From CAVQDV01 sp963711375 (lineage in GTDB: Bacteria; Pseudomonadota; Gammaproteobacteria; Coxiellales; Coxiellaceae): a stretch of DNA of 64,000 bases. Position 1 is the first letter of the stretch; each line of letters starts with the position of its first letter. Below are positions 18,241-26,991 of the stretch, piece by piece. The position numbers and the translations under genes were made by a program. Location: the NCBI GenBank assembly GCA_963711375.1, contig CAVQDV010000005.1, positions 186,001 through 250,000 on the forward strand, read 5' to 3'. The notes under the pieces were generated by a model. The model saw only the letters and a list, made by a program, of their open reading frames with translations, did not search any database and had not been told where the DNA came from.

Positions 18241-19164
18241 ATGTGGTTAAAACAAATCCAGATTTATGAAATTGAAAATCTCACAAAAGATATTACTAGA
18301 CTTCGTGAGAAACTATCCATGCTGTCTTTTCATCCCTGTTTGCCTAGTCTTCCTTTTTCTATGGGCTGGGTGTCTCCAGTAGACGAAGAAAATGCGCCCC
18401 TTGTGCATGGCAATAATGATTATCAAATGATTTGTCTGCAATTTGAAGAAAAAATATTACCAGCTTCAATTGTCCGCCAAGCCGTACAAGATCGAACGAA
18501 GGAAATTGAGCAGGTTCAACAACGCAAAATTTCTGGGCGGGAAAAACAATCTATGCGTGAAGAAATGACTCAAACACTACTTACGCAGGCTTTTTGCAAA
18601 CGTTCACGCATTTTTGCCTATTTTGATCTTAAAAATAATTGGCTGATTTTAGGAACCTCTAACGCCGCAAAAACCGAAAAATTTTTGGCTTGCATAAATA
18701 AATCTCTGCCTGAATTAGAATTATCGAGAATTGAAGCCAAAAATGTTTCGGGAGTTTTTACTCGCTGGCTAACTCAACAAAATTATCCATCCTCATTCGC
18801 GATTAATCAGACCTGTGTATTAATCGACCCCAGTTTGCGCACAAGAACCGTTCGAACCCGTCAACAAGATTTATTTGCCAAGGGCGTACAATTATTATTA
18901 AAAGATGGCTTAGAAGTACATCAAATTGGTTTAACCTGGAATAATCAAGTTGATTTCACCCTCGGCAGCGATTTAGTGATACAAAGCATTAAATGCCACG
19001 ACGAATTATTAGACGAAAGCAAAGATAACTATTCTGAAACAGAAGCCAGCCGCTTCGATGCCGATTTTATTTTAATGACTCGATTATTTTCCGGATTAAT
19101 AACCGAAATAAGAGCCTTATTTGAAAATATCAGACATCAGGTTGAAGAACCTGCATTAATTTAA
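18241..19164 (+). CDS. rdgC: Recombination-associated protein RdgC
   Basis: Ring-shaped DNA-binding protein that modulates RecA. The start (MWLKQIQIYEI, then MGWVSPVDEENAPLVHGNNDYQ) and the segment REEMTQTLLTQAFCKRSRIFAYFD are characteristic, as is the central FTRWLTQ. 307 residues matches the family (about 303). ATG at 18241 follows AGAGGATTTTTCC and lies 17 bases after lnt. A copy of the palindromic element follows the gene. Confidence 0.93.
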   Translation: MWLKQIQIYEIENLTKDITRLREKLSMLSFHPCLPSLPFSMGWVSPVDEENAPLVHGNNDYQMICLQFEEKILPASIVRQAVQDRTKEIEQVQQRKISGREKQSMREEMTQTLLTQAFCKRSRIFAYFDLKNNWLILGTSNAAKTEKFLACINKSLPELELSRIEAKNVSGVFTRWLTQQNYPSSFAINQTCVLIDPSLRTRTVRTRQQDLFAKGVQLLLKDGLEVHQIGLTWNNQVDFTLGSDLVIQSIKCHDELLDESKDNYSETEASRFDADFILMTRLFSGLITEIRALFENIRHQVEEPALI

Positions 19165-19199
19165 TGCCGATAATATACCCAAAGCTTGTGAATTTTATC

Positions 19200-19229
19200 A
19201 GGAGTTCCCGCTAAAGCGGGAATTGCTGG
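19200..19229. repeat. Dispersed palindromic element, copy 4
   Basis: AGGAGTTCCCGCTAAAGCGG then GAATTGCTGG. It lies between the convergent rdgC and TraI_2-like genes, where a bidirectional terminator would be expected. Confidence 0.8.
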
Positions 19230-19233
19230 AATT

Positions 19234-20460
19234 TTATTTAATTTTAAATTCTAGCGCTTGTGTGGTAAGTGCAGGCAAGCTGTGATGATTATTGGCCTTG
19301 GATTCGACCGCTTTTAAGGAAGACGTTGCGGCAGGAATATCGCCTGACACAAATATTTTGCTGGCATCCGAAACCACGATTCCGTCGCGCATGGAACGCG
19401 CGGTTTGTGTGAGTCCACCATAAGTACTAGTCGATCCGGCGCGTGAAGTCTCCGAAAATCTCGATAAATATTGTTGAAAAATAAAATCAGTGCCTCCCTT
19501 TGCTTCAAGGCCCGTTAAACTCCGAAACTGGGCATAAAGGCTGTGCAATTCAAGGGGTGTATTATAAACATCTAAAAATTGCTTAAAAACTTTGCGCTCG
19601 ATTAATACGCCCTCAGTAACCGTATGCACCCCGGCTTCGGCGGCGTTGACTTTAATGTCCCCATTTTCGATGCCATTTTTAAGCCATTTATAAAATTCTT
19701 CACCATCTTTATTTTCAAGCGAGGGCACTGCCTCGTATTCTTGCAAAAATAATTCACGCATTAAGCGTTCTAGTTCCTCGTCCGGAACAAGCGCTAAAAT
19801 AAGGCTTACTGTACCGCCTTGCAAAGCATCATTTCGTAATGCATCGAGCCATTCTGCAAAAATAACAGGATCCCCAGCAATCCAGAGAAAACCGAGTGGG
19901 GGCATTATTTGCCGAGCAATAATGGGTTTTATGGATTGATCTAAGCGTTGATAAAGAGGATTCACAGGGTATAATTTATAAAAACCGGCATCGCGATCTT
20001 TCATCGAACCTTCAAATGGTCTCCAATCATCAACAAATCCACCCGTTTCACCCACGATTGCAATTTTTTGATTAATGAGCGCCTTGCTGACATCCAATAA
20101 AAGGGCCGCCGAAAAAATGGCATAGGTCAAAAGCCCATCTTTTCTTTTATCTTCTGAAAAATAGGCCTTTAAGGCTAAATAGGCACGCCCCAGACCCTGG
20201 CTTAATAAACCGGAAAGTGCGCCATAGGGCTGAATAGGAATGAGCTGAACAAATTCAGCGAATCGATGCAATACGTTTAGATAGAGGCTATCAAAATATT
20301 CGTCGGGTAAATTAACGAGCTTTTGCAATTCATTAATGATGGCTTGTGAACGCTCAGGCTTTAAGAGCTCTTCTGCGCTTAAGACCGGGAGAACGTGACC
20401 TTCCTTGTATTTGGGGACCCTGGAGCTCACAGCGCCCAGAGGATTTTTAATGAATACCAT
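19234..20460 (-). CDS. TraI_2/MobH-relaxase-like protein lacking the metal ligands
   Basis: About 408 residues. The order of segments follows the TraI_2 domain of integrative-element (MobH) relaxases: VLPVLSAEELLKPERSQAII, LYLNVLHRFAEFVQLIP, then GLLSQGLGRAYLALKAYF where HHH..GGLL.H is expected, LLLDVSKAL where HD is expected (ALLHDLGK type), RPFEGSMKD..FYKLYPVNPLYQRLDQ, and LPPLGFLWIAGDPVIFAEWLDAL-like ending (MPPLGFLWIAGDP). The metal-binding His and HD residues are replaced, so nuclease activity is unlikely. Start taken at the ATG at 20460 (MVFIKNPLG); a TTG 12 codons upstream also opens the frame. No conjugation genes lie nearby. Family assignment is from my reading of segment order. Confidence 0.7.
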   Translation of the reverse strand: MVFIKNPLGAVSSRVPKYKEGHVLPVLSAEELLKPERSQAIINELQKLVNLPDEYFDSLYLNVLHRFAEFVQLIPIQPYGALSGLLSQGLGRAYLALKAYFSEDKRKDGLLTYAIFSAALLLDVSKALINQKIAIVGETGGFVDDWRPFEGSMKDRDAGFYKLYPVNPLYQRLDQSIKPIIARQIMPPLGFLWIAGDPVIFAEWLDALRNDALQGGTVSLILALVPDEELERLMRELFLQEYEAVPSLENKDGEEFYKWLKNGIENGDIKVNAAEAGVHTVTEGVLIERKVFKQFLDVYNTPLELHSLYAQFRSLTGLEAKGGTDFIFQQYLSRFSETSRAGSTSTYGGLTQTARSMRDGIVVSDASKIFVSGDIPAATSSLKAVESKANNHHSLPALTTQALEFKIK

Positions 20461-20507
20461 GGCCGGCAGAGTAGCACAGTGACCAAATTCGGTCAAACGG
20501 CAGTTGA

Positions 20508-20560
20508 GGCGCCCGCGTTAATACCAGGAAGGTGTTCTCGCTTAAGCGGGGGCTGCTGGT
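20508..20560. repeat. Dispersed palindromic element, copy 5 (long form)
   Basis: GGCGCCCGCGTTAATACCAG, then GAAGGTGTTCTCGCTTAAGC and GGGGGCTGCTGG. This longer form, with the leading GCG..GTTaATACC, is shared with copies 6 and 7. The stop codon of the adjacent cfa gene (TAA at 20542-20544, read on the minus strand) lies inside it. Confidence 0.75.
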
Positions 20561-21672
20561 CTTTGATAACCGCCTTTCAAGCCTCCATTCGAGAATACAA
20601 TTTGCCAGAGCTGAAGGTGGCGCGCTCGAAAACCTCCTGCACTTGAGAGCAAGTAGTAATTCCACATTCTGCGGAAGCGTTCGTCATAATCCTTTTTTAA
20701 TTCGTTCCAGTGTTCATTGAAATTATGGTGCCAGGCCATTAAGGTCTTGTCATAATCTGGTCCGAAATTATGCCAATCTTCCATCAACATAAGTCCTTCA
20801 GCCGCTTTCGCGATTTGAGAAACGGAAGGAAGCTTTGCATTGGGAAATATATATTTTGACATCCACTCATCATTATCGAAAGAACTGATGTTATTCCCGA
20901 TGGTATGCAACAAAAATAATCCTTCTTTTTTTAAGCATTGCTTGACGATTTTAAAATAGTGAGAATGATTGAGAGGCCCAACGTGCTCGAACATACCAAT
21001 TGAAATGATGCGATCAAATTGGCCCTTTAAATCGCGATAATCCTGAAATCGAATTTCAATCGGAAGCCCGGCACAATATTGCTTTGCGAATTCGTATTGC
21101 TCCTTTGCTATCGTAACACCCACCACTTCAACGCCGAATTTGTCAGCCGCATATCGGGAAAGGCCTCCAAAACCGCAGCCAATATCTAATAAGCGCATGC
21201 CAGGTTTTAGCATTAATTTTTGACAACTTAATTCGAGCTTATTAATTTGCGCTTGCTCTAAATTTCCCGCATTTTTCCAATAAGCGCAGGAATAATTCAT
21301 ACGGCTATCGAGCATGCGCTGAAATAATGAATTTCCAAGATTATAATGCCCAATATTAACTTCCACGGAACGGTTTTTTGTTTGCAAATTGACCACTTTC
21401 ATCAATAGCATTCGCATTAACATCATTACATTTTTTGCTAACTTAGTTTGGAGTTTTGCAGTTAAAATTTTCTCAAAAAAAAGATCGAGATTTTGGCAGT
21501 CCCACCATTCATCCATATAGCTTTCGCCAAGACCGATCGAGCCATGTTTGAATACCCGAGAATAAATTTCCTCATTGTGAACACGAATGTCCCAAGGATT
21601 ATTGCCATTGACCTGAATCCCAGCCGATTCTAATAACTCAGATGCTAGCTTTTTAAGTGCTGGTTTGCCCAT
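20542..21672 (-). CDS. cfa: Cyclopropane-fatty-acyl-phospholipid synthase, copy A
   Basis: SAM-dependent enzyme converting unsaturated phospholipid acyl chains to cyclopropane forms. N-terminal lipid-binding part (NNPWDIRVHNEEIYSRVFKH, LGLGESYMDEWWDC with local variation) and the methyltransferase domain with LLDIGCGFGGLSRYAA, GVTIAKEQYEFAK, SIGMFEHVG and HTIG are typical. Start at 21672 (MGKPALKKL) follows AAAAAGGAGTTGTC. 376 residues. The last residues (RPAAPA) and stop are encoded by the dispersed palindrome. It follows a close paralogue at 21787-22932 in the same orientation. Confidence 0.93.
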   Translation of the reverse strand: MGKPALKKLASELLESAGIQVNGNNPWDIRVHNEEIYSRVFKHGSIGLGESYMDEWWDCQNLDLFFEKILTAKLQTKLAKNVMMLMRMLLMKVVNLQTKNRSVEVNIGHYNLGNSLFQRMLDSRMNYSCAYWKNAGNLEQAQINKLELSCQKLMLKPGMRLLDIGCGFGGLSRYAADKFGVEVVGVTIAKEQYEFAKQYCAGLPIEIRFQDYRDLKGQFDRIISIGMFEHVGPLNHSHYFKIVKQCLKKEGLFLLHTIGNNISSFDNDEWMSKYIFPNAKLPSVSQIAKAAEGLMLMEDWHNFGPDYDKTLMAWHHNFNEHWNELKKDYDERFRRMWNYYLLSSAGGFRARHLQLWQIVFSNGGLKGGYQRPAAPA

Positions 21673-21759
21673 GACAACTCCTTTTTCCTTTAGAATTAAC
21701 ATAATTACTCTAATTCCGTCAAATGTCGCGGGGAACTCCATGGGTTTCCCACCGCACCA

Positions 21760-21805
21760 GCGTTCATACCAGGAAGGAGTTCCCGCTTAAGCAGGGGCTG
21801 CTGGT
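21760..21805. repeat. Dispersed palindromic element, copy 6 (long form)
   Basis: CAGCGTTCATACCAGGAAGG, then AGTTCCCGCTTAAGCAGGGG and CTGCTGG. Placed at the end of cfa copy B exactly as copy 5 is at the end of copy A, with the stop codon inside. Confidence 0.75.
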
Positions 21806-22932
21806 CTTTGATAACCGCCCTTCAAGCCTCCGTTCGAGAATACAATTTGCCAGAGCTGAAGTTGGCGGGTTCGAAAACGTCCCGCACAGAAAAGTAAGTA
21901 GTAATTCCACATTCTACGAAAGCGTTCGTCATAATTTTGTTTTAAGTCATCCCAGTGTTCATTGAAGTTATGGTGCCAGGCCATTAAAGTCTTGTCATAA
22001 TCTGCACCAAAATTATGCCAATCTTCCATCACCATACCCCCCTCCGCTGCTTTAGCGATGTGCAAGATAGATGGAACAAAACCATTAGGGAATATATATT
22101 TGTCAAACCATGGATCACCAGTGTAATAGGTTTTATTACAGCCAATGGTATGCAACAAAAATAATCCTTCTTTTTTTAAACATTGTTTTACAATTTCAAA
22201 ATATTGAAGATAATTTTGATATCCAACATGCTCGAACATTCCAATTGAAACGATACGATCAAATTGTCCCTTTAATTCGCGATAATCCTGAACGCGAATT
22301 TCTATAGGAAGTCCCATACAATATTGTTTTGCAAATTCGTATTGTTTCTTTGATAGTGTAACACCCACCACTTCGACGCCAAATTTCTCTGCTGCATATC
22401 GGGCGAGGCCTCCGAAACCGCAACCAATATCTAATAATCGCATGCCGGGTTTTAGCATTAATTTTTGGCAAGTTAATTCAAGTTTATTAAGTTGAGCTTG
22501 CTCTAAATTTTCCGCATTTTTCCAATAGCCGCATGAATAATTCATTCGGCTGTCGAGCATGTGCTGAAATAATTCGTTCCCAAGATCATAGTGCTTTTTA
22601 CAAACTTCTAAGGACCGTTTTTTACTTTGAATATTGATGAATCTTATCTTGAGGACTTTCAACCAAAACATCTCTATTAGCAAACTTATGTTTATTTTTG
22701 ACTTAGCCTGGCGATTGGCAACAAAAAGTTTTTCAAAAAAAATATCGAGATTTTGGCATTCCCACCATTGATCCATATAGCTTTCACCAAAACCGAGGGA
22801 GCCATCTTTGAATATCCGCGAATAAAAATCCTCGTTCAGAACGCGAATATCCCAAGGATTATTTCCATTGACCTGAATTCCTGCCGATTCAAATAACTCA
22901 GATGCTAGCTTTTTAAGTGCTGGTTTCCCCAT
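21787..22932 (-). CDS. cfa: Cyclopropane-fatty-acyl-phospholipid synthase, copy B
   Basis: Paralogue of the adjacent copy A with the same motifs (LLDIGCGFGGLARYAA, GVTLSKKQYEFAK, SIGMFEHVG, MNYSCGYWKNAENLEQAQ) and the same C-terminal RPAAPA from the dispersed repeat. 381 residues; ATG at 22932 has the same leader AAAAGGAGTTGTC as copy A. Differences cluster at ~70-115 and ~245-275, showing the duplication is not very recent. The two may act on different chain types or growth states. Confidence 0.93.
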   Translation of the reverse strand: MGKPALKKLASELFESAGIQVNGNNPWDIRVLNEDFYSRIFKDGSLGFGESYMDQWWECQNLDIFFEKLFVANRQAKSKINISLLIEMFWLKVLKIRFINIQSKKRSLEVCKKHYDLGNELFQHMLDSRMNYSCGYWKNAENLEQAQLNKLELTCQKLMLKPGMRLLDIGCGFGGLARYAAEKFGVEVVGVTLSKKQYEFAKQYCMGLPIEIRVQDYRELKGQFDRIVSIGMFEHVGYQNYLQYFEIVKQCLKKEGLFLLHTIGCNKTYYTGDPWFDKYIFPNGFVPSILHIAKAAEGGMVMEDWHNFGADYDKTLMAWHHNFNEHWDDLKQNYDERFRRMWNYYLLFCAGRFRTRQLQLWQIVFSNGGLKGGYQRPAAPA

Positions 22933-23015
22933 GACAACTCCTTTTTTCTCTAGGATTAACCTATAGGATTAACATATTAGTCTAATTCGGTCAAATTTGT
23001 GTTTTTCCCATAACC

Positions 23016-24410
23016 TTAATTAGTGCCGCTTACATCATAGATTCGCAGTAATTTCTCGAGATTTTTACCAGCTGACGTGGGTTTATCATGGACATAGAAT
23101 TTAATGTAGCTATCCAATAGATAAGAAAATTCTTTCGTTCTTAAAATCGATAAAATTTGGTTTGACCGCTCAATATGCAGGGGATTATCCACTGAACACG
23201 TTTGAAATAAGATCGCCGCTAAAATAGCTGCAATTGAAGCCTTTCTCGCCTTGCTGGCTTGAGCAAAACTGCTGATGAAAAAATGCAAGGCTCTTTCAGT
23301 ATCCCAGTATCTCCAGCGTTCAAATAATTCCATGGCATCGATCATCAAAGCCTCTTCGGCTAATTCATTTTTGGCATCACTAAGTCCCTGCATAAAATAA
23401 AGTGGTGCGATACACGCTTCAACATTCGCCCAGGAACAATTTCCAATAATTTGGGCATGCAAGGGCACATGATTAATTTGCTGCAAACCGAGCTCTGTTT
23501 TTAACGTGGCAATAATCGCGTCGATTTTTCCTGGCTTATAAATAAGCGGCGCTAGTAGTTCGGCTTTAAATTTATTCGTGCGATTCATATAAAAAATCGG
23601 CACGCGATCCCCTTCAGAATTATCTTGAACTCGATTACAAATCGCCAGTAAATTTCGGTATTTCACCAGGGTAATCGTGTGACCCTCTTGGCTGAGCGGA
23701 ATAATGACAGGATCTTGCTTTAGTGCTGCATTAATTTCGCTTAAATTCCGGCGATAATCCTTTAAATAATGATCAAAATGCATTAATTTAAGGCCCGCAG
23801 AAAAGGCATTTATGATGGTATCTAATTTATCGTGCCAAGGTTCGATGGTTCGAGCTTCATAATTTTTCCGAAATTCTCGCAAAGAATGCTCAATTAGACT
23901 TAAGGAAAATTCTAAATAAAATCCCTCATAATCAACTTCCGTGAAAATATTATCAGGCGTAACAATATCCACGCTGCCGATTAATTCAAACCGATGGCCC
24001 AATAATTTCGCATGAATATAATCATAGGCAAATTGAAAATCGGCGCCATTTTCAGCTAAATAGGCTTTTATTTGCTGATTATTGCCCAGTAAAGGCTTAA
24101 CCAAAACAGGTTCACTCGCGATATGAAACGCATTGGGATCCGCACCCGCTTTTAGCAACATCTCTACGATTTCAGCATTATTATTGCTAGTAGCCCAGTG
24201 TAAAGCCGTACGATTCGTCATGTCTTTTTGATTGACTAAAGCACCGGCATCTATCAGGATTTTGGCCTTTTCAAAGTCATTCGCAATTGTAGTTTCGATT
24301 AATGGGGAATAGCCATACTCGTCTAATAAATTAATATTCTCCGTTTTTTTGATGGCGTCTTTTACATCAGCAGCCGTTCCGTGAATAATGGCCTGGGTTA
24401 AATTCATCAA
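23016..24410 (-). CDS. Ankyrin-repeat protein with cysteine-protease-like domain, AnkH/LegA3-like
   Basis: 464 residues. Two to three good ankyrin repeats at ~30-135 (GYSPLIETTIANDFEKAKIL, NRTALHWATSNNNAEIVEML, LLKAGADPN). The rest is a globular domain with the pair EGHTITLVKYRNLLAICNR (a His followed by a beta-strand) and IGNCSWANVEAC (a Cys in GNCSWAN), resembling papain-fold pseudo- or active proteases in Legionella effectors. Overall length and plan recall AnkH/LegA3, a Dot/Icm effector broadly conserved in Legionella. The ATG overlaps the stop of the preceding lipoyl-like gene as ATGA. Effector status is inference. Confidence 0.72.
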   Translation of the reverse strand: MMNLTQAIIHGTAADVKDAIKKTENINLLDEYGYSPLIETTIANDFEKAKILIDAGALVNQKDMTNRTALHWATSNNNAEIVEMLLKAGADPNAFHIASEPVLVKPLLGNNQQIKAYLAENGADFQFAYDYIHAKLLGHRFELIGSVDIVTPDNIFTEVDYEGFYLEFSLSLIEHSLREFRKNYEARTIEPWHDKLDTIINAFSAGLKLMHFDHYLKDYRRNLSEINAALKQDPVIIPLSQEGHTITLVKYRNLLAICNRVQDNSEGDRVPIFYMNRTNKFKAELLAPLIYKPGKIDAIIATLKTELGLQQINHVPLHAQIIGNCSWANVEACIAPLYFMQGLSDAKNELAEEALMIDAMELFERWRYWDTERALHFFISSFAQASKARKASIAAILAAILFQTCSVDNPLHIERSNQILSILRTKEFSYLLDSYIKFYVHDKPTSAGKNLEKLLRIYDVSGTN

Positions 24411-25027
24411 CCACCTACCCTAGGAGTCGGTGCGATAGTCGGAGAAGGCGTAATACTGAGCTCTTGCTGCAATTGCATAGAAAGCTGTTTGCGCAATTCA
24501 GGATCATTAGAGGCATCCTCGCTCAGCTTATCGATCGCGGGCTGATTGTTAGCGGCAGAGGCTTGCATTTTGGGGGGAACGCCCTCCTTCATATTTTGCA
24601 TCAAGGGATTTTGAGGCATTTGATTGCCCTTGCCCTCGCCCCGCTCGGGTGCATCAAACAAGGGGGCTGAGAAGCCTTCGCCAAATTTGGCTTCCCCAGT
24701 TCTTTCCAGTTCTCGACGACCTTGGCCGCCTAATTCAGTTTTTTGATTAAATTCACTACCATCGGGCCTATAGTCTGCGGGCTCTACCGTATCGATGAGC
24801 ATCAAAAGCTCACCAGGGCGCACTACCTGCCCTACCCTAACTACGACCATGCGAACCCAGCCATTGTACTTAGATAGGTAAGGACGTTCCTGCCCATTCA
24901 CCGTGAATAGCAGCAAAATTTCGCCATGGCGTATACGAGACCCCCGCTGGACCCGGATGTCTGTTACAATAATTTCACCAGCCCCAAGATCGGCCGGAAC
25001 ATATATCTGCTTTATCATAGGCCCCAT
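24407..25027 (-). CDS. Lipoyl/biotinyl-like hybrid-motif protein with disordered tail
   Basis: 206 residues. Residues 1-85 show the barrel-sandwich (lipoyl/biotinyl) pattern: IIVTDIRVQRGSRIRHGEIL, PYLSKYNGWVRMVVVRVGQV, VRPGELLMLID, like the N- or C-terminal hybrid halves of membrane-fusion proteins. The hairpin Lys site for biotin (MKM) or lipoate (DKA) is absent, so modification is doubtful. The tail (~90-206) is polar, rich in Gln, Pro and Gly. An in-frame ATG at 25018 is an alternative start. Translationally coupled to the ankyrin gene, so the two likely act together. Confidence 0.75.
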   Translation of the reverse strand: MGPMIKQIYVPADLGAGEIIVTDIRVQRGSRIRHGEILLLFTVNGQERPYLSKYNGWVRMVVVRVGQVVRPGELLMLIDTVEPADYRPDGSEFNQKTELGGQGRRELERTGEAKFGEGFSAPLFDAPERGEGKGNQMPQNPLMQNMKEGVPPKMQASAANNQPAIDKLSEDASNDPELRKQLSMQLQQELSITPSPTIAPTPRVGG

Positions 25028-25132
25028 TATAACGACTAAAGCTTAAGGTTAACTTAAATTTTGAGAGTTTTCGTGTAAATTTTCTTTTCAAAAAGCTGGG
25101 GGTTCTCAGAGGGAGCAAGCCTCCACCTGAGC

Positions 25133-25183
25133 GCCAGCGTTAATACCGGGAAGGAGTTCCCGCTTTAGGGGGAACTCCTGCTG
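25133..25183. repeat. Dispersed palindromic element, copy 7 (long form)
   Basis: GCCAGCGTTAATACCGGGAA then GGAGTTCCCGCTTTAGGGGG and AACTCCTGCTG. It lies upstream of the aldehyde dehydrogenase gene, between divergent genes. Confidence 0.75.
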
Positions 25184-25221
25184 TCATGGTCTATAATGGG
25201 GGTATAGATGTAGGAGGGTTT

Positions 25222-26961
25222 ATGGTAAAGCCAGTTCTTCAAGGGTCTATTGCTCCAACGGTTCAAAGTGGTGAGATTCCAGGCGATTCTCCTGAAGTGA
25301 TTCAGAAATATTTAGAAGCCTTAAATACCAATAAGAAGCGTTGGACAAAAGAAAGCCCACAGCAGATTTTAAAAATGTTGCTTCATACACGCGAAAACTT
25401 GATGGCATGTATGGACGAGTGGGCAGAAGCAGACATGAATAATAGAGGCCGAGCCGCTGGCTCTTGGGATAGTGTCGTTTCCTATCTAGCGGGCCCAGAT
25501 TTCGCTATGGTTTTATTGGGCCAATACATCAACACGTTCGAAGCCCTTAGCCACTCAAAACTGCCTAATCACAAAAATAGGTTTAAGCTGAATATATTTG
25601 GCCAAACCACCGTTCAAACTTTTCCGCTTGGCGCAAAAGAAAAGGCTTTATATTTAGGCCAAAAAGGTGAGCTTTGGTTTAAACCCGGATTGATGAAAAA
25701 ACACATCGCGGAAACTCAGGCGCATCTTTATACCAAAAATAGCCATCACGGAAAAATTAGCCTCGTTCTTGGTGCTGGAAATTACTCGATCATCACATTT
25801 TCGGATACCCTTCACAAATTATTAAACGATCGCGAAGTGGTCATTATCAAAATGCATCCCGTTACCGAATATGCGGGTAAGTTTTTTAAAAAAATATTTT
25901 CAGAATTTATCAACGGAGGATTTTTACGATTATCCTATGGTGGAATTGAGACGGGTCAATTGATAAAAACCAATGAATTGGTCGATAGCGTTCACATTAC
26001 AGGGTCGGACAAATCCTTCGAAGCCATTGTTTTTGGTAGTGGAAAAGAATTGCAAATGAACAAAATGAAGCGAAATTATAAGCTTAATAAAATAGTCAGC
26101 GGCGAACTTGGGAATGTGGGACCCATCATAGTGGTGCCTGGACTTTGGACTAAAGAAGATATTAATTATCAAGCTGAAAATATTATTTCAACGCTGGCAT
26201 TTAATACCGGTTTTAATTGTCTCGCTTCGCGAGTGATTGTACAACAGGCGGAATGGAAGGATCGTCATGAATTAAATTCTGCGGTGGAGGCCGTGTTTAA
26301 AAGCCTTCAACGCGACAAGTGCTATTATCCTGGAAGTATAGAGCGGATGAAAGAAATTCTCGAATATTATCCCGATGCAAAAGTGGTGGGTGATTTTGAA
26401 GATGGAAAAGCGCCCTGGATTTTTGTACCAGGCTTAGATGCCAATAATGCACAAGAACTCGCCTTTAAAAACGAAATATTTGGGCCATTTTTAAGCGAAA
26501 CGGCGATTTCTGCCAATTCTACGCTTGAATTTATCGACAAAGCGGTTGAATTTTGTAATAACACTCTATGGGGAACCTTGAATGCCACCATCCTGGTTCA
26601 CCCACATACGTTGAGAGACCTAAAAGTGCGTTATGCTATCGACAGGGCCATTAAAAATTTAAATTATGGAATGGTCTGTGTTAATAATACGGCGGCACAA
26701 GGTTATTTAGCAGGTTCTTTAGCTTGGGGTGGCGCACCGGGTTCCCCATTAAATAATATTCAATCCGGCAACCTTTTTGTGCATAATCCATTTATGTATG
26801 AAGGCATACAAAAATCCGTGTTGCGAGGACCCTTTAGATCTCTAGCAAAACCGCCATTTCCATCCAATCCAAAAACACCAAAAATAGTGGAAAGACTCCA
26901 TGAATTTTCGAAGAATCCCACGTGGAGCAATTTATTCAAAGCGGTTTTTGCCTCTGTGTAA
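25222..26961 (+). CDS. Aldehyde dehydrogenase family protein with N-terminal extension
   Basis: NAD(P)-dependent oxidation of an aldehyde, substrate unknown. The fold elements are present: LVLGAGNYSIITFSD, HITGSDKSFEAIVFG, the general base in GELGNVGPIIVVPG, the catalytic Cys in NTGFNCLASRVIV, and EIFGPFLSETAI. About 579 residues, longer than the ~480-500 of common ALDHs because of ~100 extra N-terminal residues (DSPEVIQKYLEALNTNKKRW region). Start chosen at 25222 since TAGGAGGGTTT precedes it; an ATG 12 codons upstream overlaps the repeat and has no good ribosome site. Confidence 0.85.
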   Translation: MVKPVLQGSIAPTVQSGEIPGDSPEVIQKYLEALNTNKKRWTKESPQQILKMLLHTRENLMACMDEWAEADMNNRGRAAGSWDSVVSYLAGPDFAMVLLGQYINTFEALSHSKLPNHKNRFKLNIFGQTTVQTFPLGAKEKALYLGQKGELWFKPGLMKKHIAETQAHLYTKNSHHGKISLVLGAGNYSIITFSDTLHKLLNDREVVIIKMHPVTEYAGKFFKKIFSEFINGGFLRLSYGGIETGQLIKTNELVDSVHITGSDKSFEAIVFGSGKELQMNKMKRNYKLNKIVSGELGNVGPIIVVPGLWTKEDINYQAENIISTLAFNTGFNCLASRVIVQQAEWKDRHELNSAVEAVFKSLQRDKCYYPGSIERMKEILEYYPDAKVVGDFEDGKAPWIFVPGLDANNAQELAFKNEIFGPFLSETAISANSTLEFIDKAVEFCNNTLWGTLNATILVHPHTLRDLKVRYAIDRAIKNLNYGMVCVNNTAAQGYLAGSLAWGGAPGSPLNNIQSGNLFVHNPFMYEGIQKSVLRGPFRSLAKPPFPSNPKTPKIVERLHEFSKNPTWSNLFKAVFASV

Positions 26962-26991
26962 TTCGCGTTGGAACTCAAATTTGGAACCAAT

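Noticed and set aside
24407..25027. Biotin carrier protein of acetyl-CoA carboxylase
   Set aside because: No MKM or DKA-type modification site, and no accC neighbour.
25186..25221. Upstream ATG as start of the aldehyde dehydrogenase gene
   Set aside because: It overlaps the repeat border and lacks a ribosome site, whereas 25222 has TAGGAGGG at good distance.
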